Source: an uncultured Fusobacterium sp.
GTDB lineage: Bacteria; Fusobacteriota; Fusobacteriia; Fusobacteriales; Fusobacteriaceae
DNA: 12,399 nt
NCBI GenBank assembly: GCA_900543175.1
Contig: UQQO01000063.1
Coordinates: 1-12,399 of the forward strand
Reading direction: 5' to 3'
The notes beneath the pieces were generated by a model. That model was given only the letters and a program-made list of their open reading frames with translations, ran no database searches and was not told where the DNA came from. Below, in pieces: positions 1 to 6,856 of this stretch. Positions within the stretch are counted from its first letter, which is position 1. The number at the start of each line of letters is the position of its first letter. Position numbers and translations under genes: made by a program.

Positions 1-1
1 C

Positions 2-3000
2 TCAATAATATATTCTATTTACCAAAGACATCTATCAAATGTTAGGGAAACTGCTAAAATAATGTTTGATAACTTTTTAAAAGAGTTAAAAGGAAAATAT
101 GGAGATGATATTCAATGTAAAGTAAGCATCACAGGTTCTAGTGGAATGGGAATTGCATCTTGGATAAATTTAGATTTTGTACAAGAGGTTATAGCTTGTA
201 TAAAATCTATTGAAACTTTCATTCCTGAAACTGATGTAGCCATTGAACTTGGTGGAGAGGATGCTAAAATTACATTTTTAAAAAATGATATGGATCAAAG
301 AATGAATGGAAGCTGTGCTGGTGGTACTGGAGCTTTTATTGATCAAATAGCAAGTTTATTAAATACAGATGCTTCTGGATTAAATGAATTGGCTAAAGGT
401 TTTGATACAATCTATCCTATTGCTGCTAGATGTGGTGTTTTTGCTAAAACAGATATTCAACCTCTAATAAATGAGGGGGTAAAAAAAGAAAATATTGCTG
501 TTTCTGTTTTACAAGCTGTTGTTAATCAAACTATAACAGGATTAGCATGTGGAAAGAAAATAACTGGAAAAGTTGCTTTTCTAGGTGGTCCACTTTTCTT
601 TTTAAGTGAACTTAGAAATAGATTTATTGATACTTTAAAACTTACTGATGAAGATATAATTTTTCCTGAAAATTCACAACTTTTCGTAGCTCAGGGAGCT
701 GCACTACTATCTAAAGAAAACTCTAATTTCTTCACTGTTGAAGAGCTAGAGAAAAAATTTCAACGTCTTAATGAAAAAGATACTTCAGATACTACAAGAT
801 TACAACCTCTTTTTAAAGATGAAGAGGAGTTAAAAGAGTTTTATACAAGACATGAAAAAGAAAAAATTGATACAATTGATTTAGCTACATATAAAGGTAA
901 TGCTTATTTAGGAATTGATGCTGGATCAACAACTATAAAAGTTGTTCTTATCTCTGAAAACAGTGAGATTCTATATTCTCACTATTCACACAACAAAGGA
1001 AATCCTTTAGAGAATATAATCACTACTTTAAAAGAACTATATTCAAAACTTTCAAAGGATATCACTATTAAAAGTTCATGTGTAACTGGATATGGTGAGG
1101 CTTTAATTAAAGCAGCTTTAAAAGTAGATATTGGGATTGTTGAAACTATGGCTCACTACAAAGGAGCTCAATTTTTCCAACCTAATGTTGACTTCATCTT
1201 AGACATTGGTGGCCAAGATATGAAATGTTTAAAAATAGAGGATGGGGTTATTACATCTATACTTTTAAATGAAGCTTGTTCTTCTGGGTGTGGATCTTTC
1301 TTAGAAACTTTTGCTAACTCTTTGGGCATGGATATTATTGAGTTTTCTAAAAAAGGTCTAGAAGCTAAAGCTCCTGCTGATTTAGGAACTAGATGTACAG
1401 TGTTTATGAACTCAAAGGTAAAACAAGCTCAAAAAGATGGAGTTGAAGTGGGAGATATCTCTGCTGGACTTTCATATTCTGTTGTTAAAAATACTCTTTT
1501 TAAAGTTATAAAGATAAAAAATAAAGAGGAGCTTGGTAAATATATAGTTGTTCAAGGGGGAACTTTCCTGAATGATTGTGTATTAAGAGCCTTTGAATTA
1601 GTTTCAGATAGAGATGTAATCAGACCTAATATAGCTGGACTTATGGGGGCTTTTGGAGCTGCACTTATTGCAAAAGAGGAAAATATTGAAAAATCTACTC
1701 TTTTAAATTTAGATGAGTTAAATGATTTTTATTGTACTACTAATCTTACAAGATGTAAAATGTGTACTAATCATTGTCTTTTAACTATTCATAAATTTAA
1801 AAATGGAGAGAGATTTATATCTGGTAATAGATGTGACAATCCTCTTGGAAAATTGAAAAAAAATTCAGCTCCAAATATGTATGAATACAAATATAATAGA
1901 CTATTTAGCTATGTTCCTTTAGAGCCTTCTCAAGCACCTAGAGGGGAGATAGGTATTCCTAGAGTTTTAAATATCTATGATTCATATCCATTCTGGTTTA
2001 CTCTTTTAACATCTTTAGGATTTAGAGTAGTAATTTCAGATGATTCTTCTAAAAAACTTTACGAAAAGGGAATAGATACTATTACATCTGATTCAATCTG
2101 CTATCCAGCTAAATTAGTACATGGACATATTATAAATCTTATTGAAAAGGGAATAAAAAGAATATTCTATCCTTGTGTTATCTTTGAAGAAAAAGAGGAT
2201 AAAAACTCTCAAAATCAATTTAATTGTCCTATAGTTATGTCCTATCCTGAAGTTATTAAAAATAACTTAGATATATTAAAAGAGAAACATATTGATATGA
2301 TGATACCTTTCTTTTCTTTTGAAAGTAAAGAGATTTTGAAAAAAACTATCTTAGAGGAGTTTGAAAAATTTGATGTCTCAGAAGAAGAGGTAAAAAGTGC
2401 CCTTGATTTAGCTTGGGAAGAGAGATTAAATTTTAGAAAAGATCTAAAAAATAAAGCTTTAGAGATTATAAAAGATTTAGAAAAGACTGGTAAAACAGGG
2501 GTAGTTCTATGTGGTAGACCATACCATTGTGACAAAGAGATTCATCATGGTATCCCTAATATTATCAACTCTTTTGGAATAGCTGTTCTTACTGGAGATG
2601 CTGTTGCAAGTATCTCATCATTAGATGAAGAGTTAAGAGTTGTAGATCAATGGACATACCATTCACGATTGTATAGAGCTGCTGCTTATGTTGGAAAAAG
2701 TAATTGTCTTGAACTTATTGAGTTAAATAGTTTTAGCTGTGGTATTGATGCTGTAACTACTGATCAAGTTGCTGAAATTCTTGCTAATCATGGAAAGGTA
2801 CACACTCTATTAAAAATAGATGAGATCAGCAACCTTGGAGCAGTAAAAATAAGAATTAGAAGTTTATTAGCTGCCCTAGATTACAAGAAAAAAGTATTAA
2901 AGAAAAGTATAAAGAAAAAAATAGAATACAAAAAAGCTAAATTTACAAAAAATATGAAAAAAGATTATACTATCCTCGCTCCACAAATGGCACCTATGCA

Positions 3001-4165
3001 TTTTAACCTTATAAGTGTAGCATTTAAACAAGAGGGATATAATTTAGAGATACTTCCTGAAACTCAAGAAGCTTTAGATTATGGATTACAATATGTAAAT
3101 AATGATGCTTGCTACCCTTCTATTCTTGTTATTGGAGAGTTAATATCAGCTTTAAAGTCAGGCAAATATGATTTAGACAGAACAGCTGTTATGATCTCTC
3201 AAACTGGAGGAAGTTGCCGTGCTACTAACTATTTAGGTTTTTTAAAGAAAGCTATAAAAGATAGTGGATTTGAAAAAGTACCTATTCTATCTTTAAATGC
3301 CAATGGATTTGAAAAACAAGAGGGATTTAAAATCACTCCTTCTCTTGCTCATAGATGTTTATTAGCTGTTTCATATGGAGATATCTTAATGAAGCTGCTA
3401 TATCACACACGTCCATATGAGATCAATAAGGGAGAAAGTGAAAAACTCTATAATACTTGGAATGAAAGGGTAAAAATCAATATTCAAAATGGTAGTTTCT
3501 TTGAATATAAAAGAAATATAACTAATATTATAGAAGATTTTTCCAATATAAAAACTTCTTCAGAGAAAAAAGTAAAAGTTGGTATTGTTGGAGAAATTCT
3601 TGTTAAATTTAGCCCTTTTGCCAATAATAATCTTGCTGAATTTATTGAACAAGAGGGTGGAGAGGTTTACACTTCTAGTTTAATGAATTTCATTAAATAC
3701 TGTATCTTTAGTGATATCTTCATAACTGAAAGATTCAAAGGTAAATTTTCAGCTCTTAAACTAAAAATTGCTCTTTGGGTAATTGATAGATATACTAAAG
3801 TAATTGACAACGCTCTAAGAAAAAATAAAAAATTTGGAAATGATGAATCTATTGAAACTCTAGCTAAGAAAACTTCTAAATATATCTCAATAGGTAACCA
3901 ATCTGGAGAAGGATGGTTCTTAATGGGTGAAATGATTGAGTTTATTGAGAAGGGAGTCCCTAATATAGTTTGTGTTCAACCTTTTGGTTGTCTACCTAAC
4001 CATATTACTGGAAAGGGAATGATAAAAAAATTAAGAGAGGAGTACTCAGACAAATTTGTAAATATCGCTCCTATTGACTATGATCCTGCTTATTCTGAAG
4101 TTAACCAATTGAATAGAATTAAACTTATGTTATCTGTTGCTAAAAAAAATCTAAAAAATTCTTAA
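2..4165 (+). CDS. Giant acyl-CoA dehydratase activase-related protein: two ASKHA ATPase domains plus two HgdB-like halves (5' end cut off)
   Basis: The frame is open from base 2 with no stop. The ATG at 62 has no well-placed ribosome site, so the true start lies left of the window, probably some 15-25 codons away. Residues here are numbered from that Met. Domain 1 (to about 220) is a BcrAD/BadFG ATPase lacking its first phosphate loop (off-window); it keeps LGGEDAK (63-69) and C85 and C124. Domain 2 (about 281-540) is a complete copy with GIDAGSTT (284-291), DIGGQDMK (381-388), C406 and C445. A linker carries C565, C568, C572 and C591 (CX2CX3CX18C). The C-terminus (about 630-1367) contains two similar halves, each with a CYP motif (680, 1017) and a distal FSC/FGC motif (C893, C1310). 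Activators of this family use ATP to drive an electron into a dehydratase-type FeS protein. The large fused family is widespread in anaerobes but its substrate is unknown. The product is probably cytosolic and oxygen-sensitive. Confidence 0.9.
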   Translation, partial: SIIYSIYQRHLSNVRETAKIMFDNFLKELKGKYGDDIQCKVSITGSSGMGIASWINLDFVQEVIACIKSIETFIPETDVAIELGGEDAKITFLKNDMDQRMNGSCAGGTGAFIDQIASLLNTDASGLNELAKGFDTIYPIAARCGVFAKTDIQPLINEGVKKENIAVSVLQAVVNQTITGLACGKKITGKVAFLGGPLFFLSELRNRFIDTLKLTDEDIIFPENSQLFVAQGAALLSKENSNFFTVEELEKKFQRLNEKDTSDTTRLQPLFKDEEELKEFYTRHEKEKIDTIDLATYKGNAYLGIDAGSTTIKVVLISENSEILYSHYSHNKGNPLENIITTLKELYSKLSKDITIKSSCVTGYGEALIKAALKVDIGIVETMAHYKGAQFFQPNVDFILDIGGQDMKCLKIEDGVITSILLNEACSSGCGSFLETFANSLGMDIIEFSKKGLEAKAPADLGTRCTVFMNSKVKQAQKDGVEVGDISAGLSYSVVKNTLFKVIKIKNKEELGKYIVVQGGTFLNDCVLRAFELVSDRDVIRPNIAGLMGAFGAALIAKEENIEKSTLLNLDELNDFYCTTNLTRCKMCTNHCLLTIHKFKNGERFISGNRCDNPLGKLKKNSAPNMYEYKYNRLFSYVPLEPSQAPRGEIGIPRVLNIYDSYPFWFTLLTSLGFRVVISDDSSKKLYEKGIDTITSDSICYPAKLVHGHIINLIEKGIKRIFYPCVIFEEKEDKNSQNQFNCPIVMSYPEVIKNNLDILKEKHIDMMIPFFSFESKEILKKTILEEFEKFDVSEEEVKSALDLAWEERLNFRKDLKNKALEIIKDLEKTGKTGVVLCGRPYHCDKEIHHGIPNIINSFGIAVLTGDAVASISSLDEELRVVDQWTYHSRLYRAAAYVGKSNCLELIELNSFSCGIDAVTTDQVAEILANHGKVHTLLKIDEISNLGAVKIRIRSLLAALDYKKKVLKKSIKKKIEYKKAKFTKNMKKDYTILAPQMAPMHFNLISVAFKQEGYNLEILPETQEALDYGLQYVNNDACYPSILVIGELISALKSGKYDLDRTAVMISQTGGSCRATNYLGFLKKAIKDSGFEKVPILSLNANGFEKQEGFKITPSLAHRCLLAVSYGDILMKLLYHTRPYEINKGESEKLYNTWNERVKINIQNGSFFEYKRNITNIIEDFSNIKTSSEKKVKVGIVGEILVKFSPFANNNLAEFIEQEGGEVYTSSLMNFIKYCIFSDIFITERFKGKFSALKLKIALWVIDRYTKVIDNALRKNKKFGNDESIETLAKKTSKYISIGNQSGEGWFLMGEMIEFIEKGVPNIVCVQPFGCLPNHITGKGMIKKLREEYSDKFVNIAPIDYDPAYSEVNQLNRIKLMLSVAKKNLKNS

Positions 4166-4191
4166 AATCATCTGTTAAATTGTGATATAAT
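4162..4191 (+). promoter_or_regulatory. Extended -10 promoter for the aminotransferase gene
   Basis: TATAAT at 4186-4191 is preceded by TG one base upstream (4183-4184), giving an extended -10. The -35 region overlaps the preceding stop codon and is weak (TTAAAA at 4162-4167, 18-base spacing). Transcription should start near 4198, giving a leader of about 30 bases. No terminator separates the giant gene from this promoter, so readthrough may add to expression. Confidence 0.6.
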
Positions 4192-4217
4192 AGGGAAAAA
4201 TAGCTTTTTTAATATTT

Positions 4218-4225
4218 GGAGGTGG
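4218..4225 (+). promoter_or_regulatory. Ribosome binding site that fixes a TTG start
   Basis: GGAGGTGG at 4218-4225 is a near-perfect Shine-Dalgarno sequence. Eight bases after its GGAGG core comes TTG at 4231, in frame with the aminotransferase. A longer reading would begin at TTG 4216, but that codon overlaps the ribosome site itself and cannot be used with it. Confidence 0.75.
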
Positions 4226-4230
4226 CTATA

Positions 4231-5340
4231 TTGTATAAAGCAAATTATTTAATGATGACTCCTGGACCTACAATGGTTAGAGAAAATGTATTGAGAGGAA
4301 GAGCAAGTTTCTTTGGAAACCCTGATCTTGATCCTAATTTCTTTGCTTTTTATGATGAACTTTGTAAAAAAACAGGAAAACTCTTTGGTGCTGAAAAAGC
4401 TCAAACTATCATTATGAATGGAGAGGGAATGCTTGGACTTGACAGTGCTTGTGCTTCTCTTACTGAGCCTGGAGATAATGTTTTAGTTCTTTCTAATGGT
4501 ATCTTTGGTGAAGGATTTAAAGGACTAGTTGAAAACTATGGAGGTAATGTTACTCTTTTTGAAACTGATCTTGAAAAAACTTTTGAAATTGATAAATTAA
4601 GAGTATTCCTTGAAAAAAATAGAAACTTTAAATATGCTACTCTTGTTCATTGTGATACTCCATCTGGTGTTTTAAATAATATTGAAACTATTTGTAAGCT
4701 ATTAAAATCAGTAGGTATCTTAACAGTTGTAGATACAGTATCTGCTGTTGGAGCAACTCGTATATCTGTTGATGAATGGGGAATTGATATAGCTCTTGGA
4801 GGATCTCAAAAAGCTATCTCTGCTCCTTCTGGATTAACTATTATGACTATAAGTGATGATGCTTGGAAGGTAATTTTAAATAGAAAATCTCCTATTCCTT
4901 CTTTCTACTGTAATCTATCACTTTGGAAAAACTGTGTTAAGGAAAAATTATTCCCTTATACTATGCCTGTAAGTGACTTAATGGCATTTGATGTAGCTAT
5001 TGACAATATCTATAAAGAGGGTATTGATAATGTTATTTCAAGACATTATACAGCTGCTGAATATGTTAGAACAAGATTAATGGATATGGGAGTTGAACTT
5101 TATCTTAAATCTGGATACTCTCCAACTGTTACAGCATTCTATCCACCTGAAGAAATTAGTTGTAAAGAGATTCTTGATTATATGTTTGATAACTTTGAAG
5201 TTATGCTTGCAGATTCTTACTCTTATTTAAATCAAAAAGTTATTAGAATAGGACATATGGGAGAAAATGCTCGTTTTTATAGACTTGACTACACATTAAA
5301 ATCTCTTGAAAAAACTTTAAGAGCTTTAAGAAATAAATAG
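4231..5340 (+). CDS. Class V PLP-dependent aminotransferase (alanine/serine-glyoxylate type)
   Basis: This is a fold-type I, class V pyridoxal-phosphate aminotransferase of 369 residues, a normal length for the family that includes alanine-glyoxylate, serine-glyoxylate and 2-aminoethylphosphonate transaminases. Numbered from the TTG start at 4231, the N-terminal MTPGPT signature is at about 9-14. The PLP-pyridine aspartate is D168 in VVDTVSAVG. The Schiff-base lysine is K194 in GGSQKAISAPSG. The carboxylate-binding arginine is probably R339 in IRIGHMG. It has no signal peptide or membrane segment, so it is cytosolic. The sequence does not decide the amino donor or the oxo-acid acceptor. It lies 65 bases after the giant FeS protein but has its own promoter, so a shared pathway is only a possibility. 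A strong terminator follows at once. The family is confident; the exact reaction is not. Confidence 0.9.
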   Translation: MYKANYLMMTPGPTMVRENVLRGRASFFGNPDLDPNFFAFYDELCKKTGKLFGAEKAQTIIMNGEGMLGLDSACASLTEPGDNVLVLSNGIFGEGFKGLVENYGGNVTLFETDLEKTFEIDKLRVFLEKNRNFKYATLVHCDTPSGVLNNIETICKLLKSVGILTVVDTVSAVGATRISVDEWGIDIALGGSQKAISAPSGLTIMTISDDAWKVILNRKSPIPSFYCNLSLWKNCVKEKLFPYTMPVSDLMAFDVAIDNIYKEGIDNVISRHYTAAEYVRTRLMDMGVELYLKSGYSPTVTAFYPPEEISCKEILDYMFDNFEVMLADSYSYLNQKVIRIGHMGENARFYRLDYTLKSLEKTLRALRNK

Positions 5341-5345
5341 AAGAA

Positions 5346-5380
5346 AAGGCTGTTCAAATAATTTTTGAGCAGCTTTTTTT
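5346..5380 (+). terminator. Rho-independent terminator of the aminotransferase gene
   Basis: A ten-pair stem joins GCTGTTCAAA (5349-5358) to TTTGAGCAGC (5364-5373), with one G-U wobble and a five-base loop. It is followed by a run of seven T (5374-5380). The stem begins nine bases after the stop codon. A-rich sequence before the stem can pair with the T run. Confidence 0.9.
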
Positions 5381-5436
5381 ATACTTTCCAATATATCTAC
5401 TCAACTATCTTAATTTTACAAAAATTTATCCAATTT

Positions 5437-5472
5437 AAAAAGCTGTCTGTTTTTTAATTTTCAGACAGCTTT
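5437..5472 (-). terminator. Terminator of the MORN-repeat gene
   Basis: A perfect 11-base inverted repeat, AAAGCTGTCTG (5439-5449) with CAGACAGCTTT (5462-5472), encloses a 12-base loop. Read on the - strand it lies 18 bases past the stop at 5491 and ends in a five-T run. The + strand side also has T-rich sequence, so it may back up the aminotransferase terminator in this convergent junction. Confidence 0.85.
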
Positions 5473-5490
5473 AAAATTTTTTTGGATCTC

Positions 5491-6042
5491 CTATTTAAAT
5501 TGTTCTACACCATTTACATATGTGCATTCTTTTACTAATTTACCTTCTGCATCATATTCTTTGTATTCTCCATCAAGTTTTCCATTTTCTCCATAGTTAC
5601 ATTTTATATATAGAACACCATTAGAGAAATACTCTTTATATGGTCCAAACATAGCTCCATTTTTAATATTTACATCTACTTTCTTTTGTCCATTTGGAAA
5701 ATATTTAACATTTTTTGTTGTAGTTGAGTTATTTACATGTTCAGCTGATTTTTTAACTTTTCCATTTGGATAGTATTCTTCAAATAAACCTACTATTTCT
5801 CCATCTACTAAGTGACGAATTGAACTTAATTTTCCATCGCTATAAAAAGTTTCATAAACTCCATGTATATTTCCATTTTTATAGAATTTTCTTGTTTCAA
5901 CTTGTCCATTCATATAATATGATTTATATTCTCCTTCTCTGACACCATTCACATAATTTTTTTCCTCTTGAATTCTTCCATTGTCGTATGTCTTAACCCA
6001 TAGTCCTTCTTTTTTTCCATCTTTATTGTGCTGATTAGTCAT
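5491..6042 (-). CDS. MORN-variant repeat protein (YwqK-like)
   Basis: This 183-residue protein is almost entirely built of about seven tandem units of 22-25 residues, each of the form G-x-Y/F-x-x-Y/F-x-x-x-G-x-(about 10)-N/DG. Clear units start near E12, E37, G61, G85, G133 and G158; the fifth (about 109-132) has lost its leading glycine. This is the MORN_2-type repeat. Databases often label such proteins 'YwqK family antitoxin' because B. subtilis ywqK sits beside a polymorphic toxin. No toxin lies next to this one, so the label is not supported here. It has no signal peptide and no membrane segment, and is probably a cytosolic beta-hairpin repeat protein acting by binding. The start ATG at 6042 follows AAGGGGG (6051-6057) at eight bases. 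It has its own promoter region and terminator, so it is probably monocistronic. Confidence 0.88.
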   Translation of the reverse strand: MTNQHNKDGKKEGLWVKTYDNGRIQEEKNYVNGVREGEYKSYYMNGQVETRKFYKNGNIHGVYETFYSDGKLSSIRHLVDGEIVGLFEEYYPNGKVKKSAEHVNNSTTTKNVKYFPNGQKKVDVNIKNGAMFGPYKEYFSNGVLYIKCNYGENGKLDGEYKEYDAEGKLVKECTYVNGVEQFK

Positions 6043-6066
6043 GATAGATTCCCCCTTTGAAAAAGT

Positions 6067-6101
6067 AATGATGTGTGGTTACTATTAGTATACATCATTA
6101 T
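6067..6101. repeat. 9-bp inverted repeat overlapping the MORN-gene promoter
   Basis: TAATGATGT (6067-6075) and ACATCATTA (6093-6101) are perfect inverted copies separated by 17 bases, with centres about 26 bp apart. The right arm touches the predicted -10 and the left arm falls in the 5' leader, so it could be an operator bound by a dimer. Arms this AT-rich can arise by chance; function is unproven. Confidence 0.5.
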
Positions 6102-6116
6102 CTTTAATAAATAAAG
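6088..6116 (-). promoter_or_regulatory. Probable promoter of the MORN-repeat gene
   Basis: On the - strand, TATACT (positions 6093-6088) is a good -10, with TTTATT (6116-6111) as a weak -35 at 17 bases. The leader would be about 40 bases. The rest of the 155-base gap (6117-6197) is extremely AT-rich. I see no GC-stem terminator for the SGNH gene in it, so readthrough into the MORN gene is possible. Confidence 0.5.
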
Positions 6117-6197
6117 ATGTTAAATAAAATTTTTTCTAATTTAATAACTTTTTTTCAATTTCACTATAAAAAATCTCAAATTTTAACATATTTTTCA

Positions 6198-6794
6198 TTA
6201 AATTGTATTAATTATTTTTTCTATTTTATTATTCATATTTTTATACAATTCATTTCTAGTATTGGCATTTTTATTAAAAATAGCTCTGTAAATTGTATAT
6301 GCAGCTAATGTTGAACCAATTTCTGAAGCATGTTTATCATCTTTAAAATATAACTCTATATCTGGATGTTCATCTTTAAACTCCCACCACACTAATCCTA
6401 CTGGAGCAATTAAAACATTTAATTTTTTTGCTAGATTTATATAAGCATCACTCATAAATTTTTGTTTTTCTCTTTCAGATTTTATTGTCCATGGCATATA
6501 TAAAACTATTTTTGAATCTGTTCTATCTATATATTTTTTTATAGCCTCTACTGAACTATTTAAAGTTTTTTCATCAAATCCACCTTGAAGATGTTGTAAA
6601 ACTATGTAATCATATCCCCCATAAAGAATATTAAATCTTACTTCTGGTTCTTTTTGATGAAAATCTAGCCCCTTGTATCCATGAGCAAGCATTGTTACAT
6701 CAACATCTATATTGTTTTCTTGGCAAATCAGTTTAAAAATATATGGCATATCATTAAAATATGTGTGGCTATTACCTATAAATAATACTTTCAT
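6198..6794 (-). CDS. Small SGNH/GDSL-type hydrolase
   Basis: A 198-residue protein with the SGNH hydrolase pattern. Block I is GNSHT with the nucleophile S9 near the N-terminus. AHGYKGLD (about 37-44) supplies the block II glycine. VLQHLQGG (65-72) occupies block III, where the usual oxyanion Asn appears to be replaced by Q67 or H68. The C-terminal catalytic pair is probably D152 or D153 with H155 in KDDKHASEIG. It most resembles the DUF4886-like branch whose members start MKVLFIGNS. Known SGNH enzymes remove acyl or acetyl esters from carbohydrates or lipids; the substrate here is unknown. No signal peptide is visible, so it should be cytosolic. The ATG at 6794 is preceded by GGAGGG (6800-6805) at five bases. 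It lies downstream of galU but behind a hairpin, and no clear promoter of its own is visible. Confidence 0.85.
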   Translation of the reverse strand: MKVLFIGNSHTYFNDMPYIFKLICQENNIDVDVTMLAHGYKGLDFHQKEPEVRFNILYGGYDYIVLQHLQGGFDEKTLNSSVEAIKKYIDRTDSKIVLYMPWTIKSEREKQKFMSDAYINLAKKLNVLIAPVGLVWWEFKDEHPDIELYFKDDKHASEIGSTLAAYTIYRAIFNKNANTRNELYKNMNNKIEKIINTI

Positions 6795-6810
6795 TTTTAC
6801 CCTCCAATAT

Positions 6811-6847
6811 AAAAGGAGCTAAACAAACTAATAGTTTGAACAGCCCC
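6811..6847 (-). terminator. Hairpin after galU, weak terminator just ahead of the SGNH ribosome site
   Basis: On the - strand GGGGCT pairs with AGCTCC (one G-U), then a short internal loop, then CAAACT with AGTTTG around a three-base loop. Only four T follow (6814-6811) before the sequence runs into the next gene's Shine-Dalgarno at 6805-6800. This looks like a partial terminator that ends most galU transcripts and lets some continue. Confidence 0.65.
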
Positions 6848-6856
6848 AAAATATTT

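Noticed and set aside
2242..2535. 97-codon open frame on the - strand inside the giant gene
   Set aside because: It lies wholly within a well-supported coding region, its product is low-complexity Ser/Phe/Lys, and no ribosome site was seen. It is a shadow of the opposite strand.
6117..6308. 63-codon + strand open frame
   Set aside because: It overlaps the SGNH gene 3' end, is made mostly of Phe/Ile/Asn from AT-rich DNA, and has no ribosome binding site.
5491..6794. SGNH plus MORN genes as a toxin-antitoxin or defence pair
   Set aside because: They are separated by 155 bases with a promoter between them, the SGNH protein is not a known toxin type, and no other defence-like gene is nearby.
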